From contig LWCA01000106.1 in assembly GCA_001642005.1 (NCBI GenBank), forward strand, positions 1-53,888: a DNA stretch of 53,888 bases. Reading direction: 5' to 3'. Below, one piece after another: positions 22,282-33,330 of this stretch. Under the pieces are notes generated by a model that was not told the origin of the DNA, did not search any database, and saw nothing but the letters and a program-made list of their open reading frames with translations. A program made the position numbers and the translations under genes. Position 1 is the stretch's first letter. The number at the start of each line of letters is the position of its first letter. Origin of the DNA: Intoshia linei. Its lineage: Eukaryota; Orthonectida; Rhopaluridae.

Positions 22282-22988
22282 CAAAATCTACACCGAATCA
22301 ACATGAAATGATTGTTGCAATAATAATAAAGTGAATTAAACGTTATCGTTTTTATCTTAATATTTTAACTGTCTGAAATTGAAATTCAAGTGCTAAAATG
22401 ATTTAGATCAATTAAAATGAAATTAATCCGTTTAAATAAATTATACAGCTTATAAAATAATAAGGCGTAACAATAATCTTGTTTAAAATTGCGGTTATCA
22501 ATTTATAATAAACAGTAATATCTAAAATTAAACAAAACAATGAAGTGATTGCGTTGTAATTTTAAAACAATGGCCACTAAACTGTTTATAGCATAATTGA
22601 TAACTACAAGAAAAACAATGAAAGTAGATTATATCTTGACTACATTGGAACAGTAATAGCTGCATAAATTATAAACAACTTGAAAGAAAAATGCGGTACC
22701 GATTTAATTTAAATTATAAACGTTAAAATCGAGTATAATAAATATACTCTTAGATTTTATTTGAAGTAGAAATAATGCAACTTTTTTATTTTATAAGTAA
22801 ATAAATGTAAAATTGCATGTACAATAAGTTTAAGGCCAGAATTGTACATAAACGTTTAACAAACATACACGAATATTCGCTCTTGTATTTACTTTGTTTC
22901 ATAGAAAGTAAACAAAATGCAATCTTTGTAAAGTACCATAACTCATCTGCATTTAACATTTAAAAACTAGACAGATTAGATAAAATTT
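22282..22988. other. Upstream region of the ubiquitin-like gene
   Basis: AT-rich, with no recognised exon or repeat. It must contain the promoter of the gene starting at 22989, but no specific element was identified. Confidence 0.35.
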
Positions 22989-23285
22989 ATGGAAATGTCA
23001 TTAATTGATGGTCATCGTGATATTATAGTGAGAACATTAACCGGAAGAACCTTTAACCTTGTAGTAAACGAAAGAGACACCATAGAATCTGTTCGAGGTA
23101 AAATTGAAGAAAAGGAGCAATATAAAGTTCAACTATCAAGATTAGTATATAAAGGAGAAACACTTGACGATTACTTAACCATTGCAGATTACAATATATC
23201 AAACGGAGAAACCCTCAATATTGATTTTAAACTTCAACAATGCACCAAGAAAGAGACCACTACCACCAGGAAACAAGTTGCTTGA
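22989..23285 (+). CDS. Divergent ubiquitin-like protein, 98 aa, no C-terminal Gly-Gly
   Basis: A single open exon encodes a full ubiquitin fold. RDIIVRTLTGRTFNLVV aligns with ubiquitin strands 1-2, RDTIESVRGKIEEKE with the main helix, and LSRLVYKGETLDDYLTIADY with strands 3-4 and the 3-10 turn. NGETLNIDFKL is the last strand. The tail after it (QQCTKKETTTTRKQVA) is Lys/Thr-rich and lacks the Gly-Gly needed for conjugation. Seven-lysine comparison: the positions of K6, K11 and K27 are Arg, K48 is Glu, K63 is Asn, and K29 and K33 are kept. I44 is Val. It therefore more likely acts as a binding module than as a conjugated tag. Start: the first ATG (MEMSLIDG) is in frame, though a start at the second Met would leave the fold intact. 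No introns, unlike neighbouring genes, so a retrocopy origin is possible. Confidence 0.75.
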   Translation: MEMSLIDGHRDIIVRTLTGRTFNLVVNERDTIESVRGKIEEKEQYKVQLSRLVYKGETLDDYLTIADYNISNGETLNIDFKLQQCTKKETTTTRKQVA

Positions 23286-23565
23286 TTAGAAGAAATTACA
23301 AGTTAGCTTAATATATGCCACCATTATGTAATTAATAAAAATTTACATTATTATCGATTGATAGTTAGACACTTATTTTAATTTATTGTAAAATTTTGTT
23401 AATTTCAATTTATGCTTATTCCTCATCTAGCACTTAAAATTTTAATATTTTATAAATATTCAAGACTTGATATAATTGAAGGAGGAGTTTTTATGTTTTT
23501 ACATTTTACTATTTAATTCATGTATATTTAATTGTACCAATTTTATTAATTTTGCATTATCAAAT

Positions 23566-23706
23566 ATGCAGTTGATTTTTAAAATTGTTTTCATGTTTAT
23601 GTATTTATCAGCATTTATGAATCCTTTGAAAGCCGGATTCAATAGGCATTTCAACATGTTTGAGCGCAAATTTGATGAAATTATGCCAATAATGGAGTAT
23701 ATTTAA
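23566..23706 (+). CDS. Possible secreted 46-aa peptide
   Basis: From ATG 23566 the frame reads MQLIFKIVFMFMYLSAF, a strong signal-peptide-like stretch, then NPLKAGFNRHFNMFERKF and a short acidic end, closed by TAA. The same frame is open upstream to 23476 without another ATG. There is no amidation or dibasic processing pattern that would mark it as a neuropeptide. It could be a genuine small secreted product or a chance ORF in AT-rich DNA. Confidence 0.25.
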   Translation: MQLIFKIVFMFMYLSAFMNPLKAGFNRHFNMFERKFDEIMPIMEYI

Positions 23707-24181
23707 TCGAATTTAAAGTTTTAGTTTTCTTTTAGATTTCGTAGGATTCCAAGGTTTAGTCAAAATAGTTAAATGTTATTTATAGTGTTAATCTACTTAT
23801 GAATGTTGTATTTAGTCAAAATAAATTATGCATGTGGAAATTTTTTTGATTTGCATCTGATTCTTTATTATTAATCTACTTAACTCATGAATCGTGATTA
23901 CTTTGTAATTATTGTTTTGATATCAACTTTCTTAATCAGAGATCACTAAAAATAAATACTACCGTCTTTTTTATCGAATTTACATAATTATAGCGAATAT
24001 TCGTCGATATAAATTATATAAAATAAAATATTATGCCTGTAGTGATATAATCACTATGAGAAGTGAACTTTATATATAAGTGATAATTTAAATAATAAAT
24101 TCTTCGAACTCTTTAAATTGTACAATCTTCCAGATTCCTTCGTACAATACCTTATCGTTACAATTTATTATATACAAAAAT

Positions 24182-25860
24182 TTGGTACTCCGAACTTTAC
24201 AAATGTTAAAGAAAAGAATTGGAAAAATTTTTGATGGAAAATTGAAACCACGTGATAACACTAGTGAAACCTCTATTCAATTTATTTATGATACAGGCCC
24301 CAGGTTAATTGTATTAACATTACCACACTCAAGAAATTTGGAAATGTTAATATGTCAAAATCTGACGTTTTATTGACTGGAGCGGATGGCTAAACTATGA
24401 TATGTTATGGCAAAGTAATACTGGACTGCGGAATTATGAAAAACACATCATTTTATGTTACTGACACACCTAACATACTTGGATGCAAGATCTTGATAGA
24501 GTCCGGAGCAATAACAGTAAACCAAGTTGAATTACAACCAGTTAGGCTCAATCACCAAAATAAAATAACGTTTACTCCAAAAATAATCAATACTGAAACA
24601 ATTTGTACAATTGATTCAAAAATGGCATCCATGTTATTTATCAATCCTGAATTTACATCTGTAACAAAAAAATATTCTACTTTTTGGTTCAAATCCCGGC
24701 AAGTGCAATATGGGAATATATCATTCAATAAAGCTAATGGATGAAAATAAAACTGTCAAGGGTCCATTTTATCCCACTCTTACAAACTTGCGAAACCAGT
24801 AACTGAAAATGATACAACAAATGATTAACGACGAGTTGATTGAACTAAGCAATAGCTTATTTAGATCTCCACAATTTATTAAACGAAAAAAAAATGGGGA
24901 ATATCGATTTTTAAATGATTATAGGAAACTTAATGACAATACTGTAAAGGACGCATATCCGCCGGCTAACCAACAATCAATCATAAATGATACATGTGGA
25001 AAAAAAATATTTACGACATTAGACTTTAAATCCGGATATTGGCAAGTACCGATTCTACAAAAGGATCGTCATAAAACAGCATTTTCATGCGGTTACGGAT
25101 CAAAAGTATTCCAATTTTAGGTAATACCAATGGGTCTTACGAATGCATCAGCCACTTTCCAACCCATTATGGATAAACTATTGCAAGATATACCCAACGC
25201 TTCAGCATATATTGATGATATCATAATTTCATCTAGTGATATTATAGAACATAGAAAAGATCTTGAAAATGTTTATAAAGCTATACAAGAAGCTGATCTC
25301 ACGTTAAATTCCTCCAAATGCTGTATAGGTGAAACAGAATTGAGATTTCTAGGACAAATAATTGATAAAAATGGCTTAAGACCGGACCCAGATAAAATTC
25401 TGGCCATTTCATCTATTAAAATACCCAAGAACGTTAAAGAAGCGCAATCATTCATGGGAATAAAAAATTATTACCGTCAATTTATACCACATTTTGCTGA
25501 TATTATTTGGCCCATACAACAAGCTATAAAACAAACCCTTTAAATGGACACAGGAGTGTAACACTGCTTTTAAAAGTCTTAAACAAAAACTATCAACAGC
25601 TCCGGTATTATCGAATGCAAAGTCAGGAAAACTATTTATATTGGAAACAGATGCATCTAATAATGCTTTTGGGGCCGTATTGAGACAAGACGACCATCCC
25701 GTTTATTATGCTAGTCGTATACTTTTAGAAGCTCAACGAAATTATAGTACTATCGAAAAAGAACTGTCAGCTATAAATTGGGCGACGAAGAAATTCAAAT
25801 ACTAAATATTCGGCAAACAAGCTACTGTTTATACGGACCACCAGCGTGAAATGAATGCGT
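24182..25860 (+). mobile_element. Ty3/gypsy-like retrotransposon fragment, inactivated
   Basis: The fragment keeps the polyprotein order protease-like region, reverse transcriptase, RNase H. A degenerate DTG-type motif lies near 24290. Reverse transcriptase runs about 24800-25530 with the LDFKSGYWQ motif, the YIDDI active-site box near 25208 and the FLG...NYYRQFIP thumb region. An RNase H start (ETDASNNAFGAVL) follows near 25645. Damage seen: a stop at 25118-25120 inside reverse transcriptase, a frame change near 25540, a stop near 25803, and truncation within RNase H. No integrase and no long terminal repeats were recognised. The family call rests on motif order. Confidence 0.85.
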
Positions 25861-26289
25861 AAGCGTAAATGATGAAAAAATTTCACCAGGAACCATAAAA
25901 CTCTTGTGCCAGCAATTAATTTCATTTTTTTACATTCATACATTATTTATTATATATATTATTTTATTAGTGTATAAAAAATTTTCAATTAAAACATTAC
26001 ATATATAATAATTGGTTATTGACCAATAAGGAATACGAGTTTGTAGTTTCGTAAACTAAAATTATATTTTTAATCAATGTGTAATTAATTGATTGAAATT
26101 GAAAATGATTGATAACAATAATCAATTAATTTCAATCCCTTATTGAAACTTGACATTTTAGCGTAGTAAAGAATTTGTTACAGTAGAACGTGTTTTGTTG
26201 AAAAACATTTTAAATGAAATAATTGTATTAACATTGAAATTAAAAAGACCAGAGATTATAAGCTCTTTATGTATGACAAGCTTGACTTT
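25861..26289. other. AT-rich stretch after the retrotransposon
   Basis: No exon or repeat end was recognised here. Confidence 0.35.
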
Positions 26290-26997
26290 TATGTACCTCT
26301 TACAATGAGCAACGTAGCCCTTCCAAGGGCGGACTTTTTAATTCTACCCAAAAAATAAATTAAAGAATAAAATCTTACTTTAAAATACTACAATCACTAT
26401 TATAATTATCAATTCTTTAAAGTAGGGATGCCCAACCCTTTTGTGATGCGATCGACGTTAAAATTTTCAATGAGTGGCGATCGATTAATACATTGACTAG
26501 AAAAATGTTACTGGTCGAGATGAGAAGTATGAGATAAGTAACGTAATTATTTCACTAATATTAATATAATAATAATCTTCGGTAAATTTACGTTTTTTTA
26601 TATTAGACATAATAAAATACACTAAAAATCAATATTATAAATGAAATAACAATGAAAATACTATAATTTGAAAGGATTTGAAAGAATTAAAAACAAATAA
26701 GATAATTAACATAATCAATAATGTTAAAATAAAAATAAATTTGTATCAGAATAGAATAGAATGTTTATTATTTTAAAATCCGCATCAGCGAATATATTTT
26801 TTTAAATTTTTCAACTGGAGTTTTTGACCCGTAAGATGTGAGTTTAGGAGGTTGAAATTATGTTTGCGAACACCCCAGAACAAACTGTGATTGAAATGTG
26901 GACTTTATAAAATTCTGAGACGGGTAATTATTTAAATAAAGTGGTACACACACAGACACACAAACAAAAATCGCGTAGCATATTATATAAGTTAGGA
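26290..26997 (-). mobile_element. Helitron-like copy, diverged, with a nested hAT-like end
   Basis: The right (5') end reads, in minus sense, TCCTAACTTATATAATATGC, preceded by A. The left part (26310-26410) has a CCAAGGGCGGACTTTTTAATTC block like the family's 3' region, but the hairpin and CTAG are lost. A GGGATGCCCAACCCTTTTGTG motif at about 26427 looks like a hAT-type end inserted in it. Confidence 0.45.
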
Positions 26998-27150
26998 TTT
27001 ATTTCTTAGTTAATAAAGAAACTTCGCGAAAACCGATTAATTATGCATATTATAAATTTTAAAATACACTTATAAGCATTAATGTATTATAATTATTTAT
27101 TTTTTAAAATTTTGGCAATATTGTTGAAATAAAATAATGATTTAGCCTGA

Positions 27151-29487
27151 TTGTTATATCTAAATAGTTCTATAGACTGTGATTTCAGCGATATATACAT
27201 GTGCGAATATATAAAAGGATCAATCGAAAGTCCATACTATATTGATTCTCAAACTAATTGGCTAAGAACAAATGTAAATACAACCGAAACACTTCGTGGT
27301 CCATTTACTGATTTTAGCGATTCCATTTCAGGTATATTTCAAATTAAATCTTAGTTGCCAAAGAAGTGACAGAGTTATCAACAGTTATTCGAGTTTTATT
27401 AAATTAATCTCAGTCACAACGAGATGACTTAGTTTTGAACATTTTCATCTATTGTTTTTTAATTATAAAAAATATAACTAAAGAATAAAAATAGAATTAA
27501 ATTTAATTTAATTAACATGTTTATTTAATTTAAATTGTCAGTTCGTGAAAAATTAATAATTTAACATATTAAGTCATGTTACATCTACGTGTATTAGATA
27601 AAATAAATAAGATAAGTAAATATACACTTTTAAAAAATAATTATATTTAGGATATTATTTGATGTTGGATTCTAAATTCTCTACTGAGGGACGTAAAACC
27701 ATGTTGACCAGTCCTTATGTAGTACTACGTCAAACAGGGTGTTTAAAGTTTGATATGTACATGAATATATTGAAACATGACATAATATTTTCCCTTTCAG
27801 TCTATACGCAGAGAATAAAGAATGATTTGATTGCAAAATTTATAAAAAGTTTTGGTGCAAGTTGGCAAAAAATCAATTTGAACTTGGAAAAGGGATCATA
27901 TCACATTGTATTTGAAGCTACAACTGGAATACCATACCATAGTGATATATCAATTGATTCGATTAATGTTGAAACCGGTGAATGTCCAAATCTTATTGGT
28001 TTATTTAAAATGTTTTGATACACGCAAAATCATATTTATTTATATATTATTCATTTAGATAAACCAAAGTGTGATTGTTCATCAAATCAATGTTAACACA
28101 ATAAATGCATTACACATGATTGTAAATGTAAAATGCAATCGGAAGGTTTGATTGAGATTAACTTTATAATTTGTATAAAAGATGAAAAAATCAAGATGAC
28201 AAACGTGTATTGTACTTTTGACAATAACAAATGCGGATATACTGAAAGAGCAGACAACATTTTTGCGAAATGGTCGCTTATTTCAAAAAAACACTATGAA
28301 CATATTATCGAAGATTATAATATTAACAAAAACTTGAAAGGATATGATGGTTTATTATTATTTCATTACTTTTAGAAATGGTTTTAATAATGATTTTAGA
28401 AGAATGTAGTTACATAGTTTTGGGCTCGGGAGGATTAATTAAGGTGAATATTATTTGATTTAAATGTATATATATTAGTCTCCAAGATATCCAGACATAT
28501 ATCCTAGAGAATTGGATTGTAGAATATTAATTGATCACACTAATGCTACAATAGTTCTTTATTTTTTGGATTTAGACATTGAAGATTCACCAGAGATGAA
28601 TGACAGAATGATATACTCTTAGATCTATGATGGTCAAAGCATTAATAACAAATTGATTGGAAAGATTTGTGGAAAAAATATACCACAAACATATCAACCC
28701 CTGCAGAAAATAGTAATAAATAATAATAAAAAAAGTATTAATTAATATATCTGGTATATGTAACGTACTGTATATTATATAATGTTTTAAAAGGTCGCAT
28801 AATTAAACAGTGGTCTACCGTAAGATTACAATTACCAAAAAATACATTGAATATTATATTCGTTTTAATATCACAAAACGATAGTAATAAAGACAATTAT
28901 GTTTTAGCGATAAATAATGTAAACTACATGTCAGGATCATGTTTAAATATATATAATATTTATTTTTCTATTAATTCATAAATTGTAGACAGAAAATCAG
29001 ATAATTTTAATTGTAAATTTAACTCTGGACATACTTGCAATTACACAGACAATGCACGATGGTTAACTAAATATTGTGATCCATGTAAGAAAAACTATTC
29101 ATATTTTAATAATTTATGTTTACAGTATTTTAGTGGTTAAACAAATTTGTTTAAAATATTTAACTTTCCGAAACTACATACAAACTAGTATCAAATCTAA
29201 TAACTATAAATAAAATAATGTGCTTATCCATAACATATTACATATCCTTGTTGACATTTACCATGAATTACGTCGACAAAAATATGAATACCATTAAATC
29301 AATTATATTTGATACCATGGATCATCTGTTATCCACACAAGAAATCAATTTACAAATGGGAGAATATAGAATTGAATTTCACATGTTACTACCAATTGAA
29401 TCTTTTTGGGGATTTGATAATATCACCAGCTATATAGGAAAATGTCAAAATAGTTGTAATCATATTTATAATATAATATTATTATAA
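27151..29487 (+). pseudogene. MAM/CUB-domain gene, decayed (in-frame stops)
   Basis: MAM and CUB modules are extracellular adhesion or receptor domains. Exon about 27160-27331 (CDFSDIYMCEYIKGSIESP...) joins 27651-27998 (YYLMLDSKFSTEGRKTMLTS..., WQKINLNLEKGSYHIVFEAT) to give a whole MAM domain. Exon 28059 onward gives a short Cys-rich EGF-like piece and the start of a second MAM (CTFDNNKCGYTERAD). Exons 28400-28443 and 28479-28730 give a CUB start (CSYIVLGSGGLIKSPRYPDI...). Half-MAM pieces follow at 28794-28955, 28988-29110 and 29250-29460. Two stops interrupt conserved reading: TAA 28094-28096 in the EGF-like piece and TAG 28620-28622 in the CUB core just before IYDG. The second MAM is also incomplete. 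Other genes here use TAA and TAG as stops, so decay (or sequencing error) is the simplest reading. The 5' end is not found. Confidence 0.75.
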
Positions 29488-29530
29488 ACCAATAATATCA
29501 TAATAATAATAATATAATATTATCATAAAC

Positions 29531-29614
29531 GAGAGGTGGCCAAATTGTGGACAGTGAGTCAATTAAAACTGGCCTGCGATGGTTATCTAACAAAATGCAA
29601 TAAATGTTTAGTTG
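29531..29614 (+). repeat. hAT-like terminal fragment shared with 14374-14457
   Basis: It begins GAGAGGTGGCCAAATTGTGG and continues with the same TCAATTAAAA and GATGGTTATCTAACAAAATG blocks as 14374-14457. Confidence 0.5.
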
Positions 29615-29722
29615 TGCGCATAACAAAATTGTCTTACCTTTCCATCTTTCAATAAAATATTTGTATATTTTTAATTAAATTAAACTTAAGACAATGATTT
29701 GAAAAAATTGCTTTTTGGTGTA

Positions 29723-31125
29723 CACTCCGCGACAAAACTATAGCACATTTAAAATTTTAAAGTTTTATTTTTGATAAAATGATAAAAATATATAATATAA
29801 ATACTGTTCAAGAATGCCAAGAAACAATGCAAAAATAAAAACATTATAAAAAATCTTTATAACCTCAAAAATCCTGTCGTCCATGCTAGAAATGAGGGTA
29901 GAAATGGTAATTGCTGATATAGATGTCTAGGATTTTTCAATTGCCGTTTTTAACTCATTTAAATTTCTATATTGTGTGCCATTCATATATATCATGCGAG
30001 AAAGAACTTCTCATAATTTTTCAATAAGATTTAGATCTGGAGAGCATGCCGGCCATCCCAAAACATTCAACCTCTTTGAATTTAGCTATCTGTTTGTTTC
30101 TTGAGATTTATGGATTGATGAATTATCCTGCTGAAATATTTTGAACGACCTTCGACAGGGTAGTAAGTAGTTGTTTAAGACGTCAATATAAACTTTAGAA
30201 TTCATATTTATGTTAATAAAGCATAATTTGCTCTTTCTGTTAACTTCAAATGCTGCTCATAACATAATACTACCCCCTCAAAACTTTTTTCCCATTTTAG
30301 ACATTTCATCTTTTCTTAGATCGTGCCAATAATACGACTCTCCATCAGGACCGTCCAAATTAAACCTTTTTTCGTCTGAAAAAAAGACAGAGGACTAGTT
30401 TGTTTTTTAAATTTTCACGGGCAAACGTCATCCTATCTTTTCGATGTTTTTTTGATAAGAATGGTTTCGATTTGAGTTTTCAGCGTTCGATATGCGGACA
30501 GGCTTTTAAAGATCTTTGTATTGTCATTACAGAACTATTCAAATCTAGCTCATCTCTTATGTCTCTAGCCTATAAGACAGAATTTGAGGCTTTTCTAATT
30601 ATCGTTTTTCTTTCTTTACATGTTAATTTTGAAGGTCTGCCGGTAATTTTAATTTTTGCTGCTGTATTCAGAGATCCTGATCTATTAACATAGTTATATA
30701 TGGCTTTGCGGCTTCTTCCTATGGATTCTGCAATATATGTGACCACTTTTCCTTCAACTAATATATCATCAATTTGACCTTTCTCATAATCTGAAAGAAG
30801 GGTTCCACGAGGCATATTTTGGATTATTAATGCAATGATCTAAATTTTTTATAAAATTATTGCTATAAATATGACCAAAACTGCAAACAGACAATAAAAA
30901 ATCTTAAAATAACTTTATATAGCACACTTTTGTCGCGAGTTGAAATTGGAATAAAAAGTTTATTTGATATTTAAGTTCGATAACATTAACAAACGATCTT
31001 TATTTTTTGTTTCCAGTATAACAATACACTGTTGCATAATATGGTATAAATTTTTTAACAAAGTCATAATTTTTAAAGAATATTCATGAAGTTATATGAA
31101 TGTGCTATAGTTTTGTCGCGCAGTG
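29723..31125 (-). mobile_element. Tc1-like DNA transposon, 1,403 bp, transposase broken
   Basis: The ends are near-perfect inverted repeats (CACTCCGCGACAAAACTATA on the left; CACTGCGCGACAAAACTATA on the right strand) between TA target duplications at 29721-29722 and 31126-31127. On the minus strand the transposase starts at 30815 (MPRGTLLSDYEKGQI), with an HTH (IGRSRKAIYNYVNRSG) and a GRPSKLT linker. Catalytic residues survive in pieces: [13 protein letters not shown] (first Asp), IFQQDNSS (second Asp) and SPDLNLIE (Glu). There are 34 residues between the second Asp and the Glu, hence DD34E. Frame changes and stops separate these parts, so it is inactive. A second inner copy of the terminal motif (GCACACTTTTGTCGCG, about 30921) suggests a duplicated end. 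Confidence 0.88.
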
Positions 31126-31144
31126 TATTATAATACAACAAGGT

Positions 31145-31580
31145 TGAAACATCACTTAGCTCTGCCGAGGGCACATTTTTATTCTATCAAAAAAATAAAT
31201 TAATGTTGAAAATTTAACTTAAAAATCCTACTATTCATTATTATCCATCGTTTAAAGGAGTGATTCCCAAACTTGTGTTATGTGGAACCATCGTATACAT
31301 TACTTTTTACTTTCTGAATTATTACTTATGTGAATTATTCCATCTTAATTTTTTGTTTGTTAACATTTGCATAAATAATTTTAAAAACAATTGTTATCCT
31401 ATTTTTTTAATTTATTAGACAAAATGTGTGTATAATATTAAAAATAAAAAACAGTCCAATCCTAAAAATTGTTATAAATGGCATAAATTCCAGAAAAAAT
31501 AAAATTATAAAAACCTATTTTGTCATTTTAAATGTGATATATATTCAGCTCCAATTTAATAAATAATTAAAAATACCAAT
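31145..31580 (-). mobile_element. Helitron-like copy, partial
   Basis: The CTCTGCCGAGGGCACATTTTT block is followed by the shared interior (GAGTGATTCCCAAACTTGTG, TGTTAACATTTGCATAA, TCCTAAAAATTG). The 3' hairpin and CTAG are absent. The Tc1-like element ends 20 bp away and may have disrupted them. The 5' block is missing. Confidence 0.45.
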
Positions 31581-31690
31581 TATTAATCAATAATTAACTA
31601 GTTAAATAGTGTTTCAAATTCATCAATTTGTATCATCGACGTATGATAATGATGATAAGTATGATGTAGAAACTGAGCCACCACAATTTA

Positions 31691-32004
31691 ATGACGTTGA
31701 ACATGGTTAAAATTGTAAATACAGTTAATAAATACATTTACAATATCAATAACAAGACTAGAGCATTCATGAACAATTTGACAGATGCTGATAAGGAGAA
31801 ATTAAACATATTAATGTATGGCTTCGAATTGGATAAATCAAGTAAATTGAATTTGATATGTCTTATTTTTTAATATTTTGATGTATACATATACACATTA
31901 TTATATATGTACATCTATATAATAAACTAAAATTTTTAATAGGTAATGTTAAATACAACACATTGACATCTAACGCGTCTCACAATGGCGATGATTTAAT
32001 ATAA
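31691..32004 (+). CDS. Possible two-exon small protein, 70 aa, unknown
   Basis: Exon 31691-31841 starts MTLNMVKIVNTVNKY and contains NLTDADKEKLNILMYGFEL. It joins, across a 101-nt GT-AG intron (31842-31942), to exon 31943-32004, which ends HNGDDLI then TAA. The join keeps frame (213 nt). The protein is hydrophilic, with no membrane segment. The first exon could instead be an internal exon beginning at an acceptor (AATACAG, about 31711). It lies between two Helitron-like copies, so it may be a relic. The family is not recognised. Confidence 0.35.
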
Positions 32005-32205
32005 AAGTATTGCACATACAAGTTAACCCTAAATCTACCAAACAAAAATTATAACGAGAACTACCAGCGGTGGTGATTTTATCTGATTAAAAAATATGTA
32101 TGATTTAAATTTCATTATGTAAATTACATTAAGTTCATTGTACATTAAAAAGTCTCAAAAAAAATGAAAAATTATATTTTTTAACATCCTTAGGTATATT
32201 AGTTA

Positions 32206-33330
32206 ATAGCTTGGTTGTTATCTACTTTGTACAAACAGCATCCTAGCTCTGCCGAGGGCGGAAATTTTTATTCTACCAAAAAAATAAATTCAATAAGAAA
32301 ATTTAATCTATTAATGCTACTGTTCAAAAAAACATTTATCCCTCAATACTTCTATGGAATGTTGCTCTAACAAACGAAATAGCCGAACGTAGAATACACA
32401 GAGTTCAATACCGTATAAATCGTGAGAGGCCGTCAGTTAAGTATATTAATGATGAATTATTAAATGACAGTATTAATCGTCTTAAAAATTATAATAAATT
32501 TAATAATTAATACTCAAAATAAAGTTACTTTAAAATTAAAACGGGTAAGTTTAAATGGCTGAGTAGTCCGATCTTTCTGCAATAGTATAAAAACTAAAAT
32601 CATAGAGGTTAATTTTAATTTATTTCTCATGCCACACAACCCTGGATTTTTTATTTTAAAAAAATGTTAACACATTAGTGTGTATACTATTAGTATAAAT
32701 AAAGTAAAAACAGTCCAATCCTAAAAATTGTCATAAATAGCATAAATTCCAGAAAAAATAAAATTAAGAAACCTATTTTGTCATTTTCAATGTGATGACA
32801 TATATTCAGTATCAATTTAATAAATAAATCCTAAAAATTGTCATAAATAGCATAAATTCCAGAAAAAATAAAATTATAAAGACCTATTTTATTATTTTGA
32901 ATGTGATATAATTAGTACTAATTACGTATCAATAATTAACGAAATCAGCACTTTAGAAACATATTTCAGATGCATTTTACCAATATTGCAAAGCATTGTA
33001 ATAGATATAAAAATGATAATAACAAAGTTGTATTACTTTTAGTAATTTGTTGTAATTTTAATTTAAATTTTAAACAAAATGTTTTGAAATAAAAAAAAAT
33101 GAATATTAAAGTAATTTTTTGACCATGAAGGTGTCGCTTATTTAGATTGAAATTTTTTGTGTGTCTTAACAGGATACAACATTATCATCTGTAATTTTTT
33201 TTAAATTTTAGGGCTATTTTTATTTTAAAAACAAATGGTAATGTGGGTTTTGATCGTGAAAATTATTTTTTTTGAGCTTTCCATATGATAATGTTAATGA
33301 TTTTAAAAACTATCACAGAATGTATGTTTA
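32206..33330 (-). mobile_element. Helitron-like copy with an exon-like insert
   Basis: Left (3') end in window sense: TAGCTTGGTTG, a hairpin (TACTTTGTACAAACAGC), then CTAGCTCTGCCGAGGGCGG. The interior includes the 48-bp unit duplicated at about 32718 and 32828, exactly as in the copy at 16122-17334, and later shared blocks up to about 33330. Between 32330 and 32690 the usual interior is replaced by unrelated sequence that contains a coding-like stretch. The TC-type 5' end is missing. Confidence 0.5.
32346..32510 (+). other. Coding-like stretch inside a Helitron-like copy (captured exon?)
   Basis: An open frame without ATG reads PSILLWNVALTNEIAERRIH, continues RVQYRINRERPSV, and ends YNKFNN then TAA. 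Arg/Asn/Glu-rich composition with few low-complexity runs is unlike the surrounding AT-rich noise. It resembles a C-terminal exon, but I cannot name a parent gene. No acceptor site is obvious at its start. Confidence 0.35.

Noticed and set aside
24182-25860. An intact retroelement
   Set aside because: It has internal stops, a frame change, truncation in RNase H, no integrase and no LTRs.
28094-28622. Stop-codon reassignment (TAA/TAG as sense)
   Set aside because: Anillin, RBMX2, VAP, T-box and the giant gene all end naturally at TAA or TAG, so a standard code with a decayed gene is simpler.
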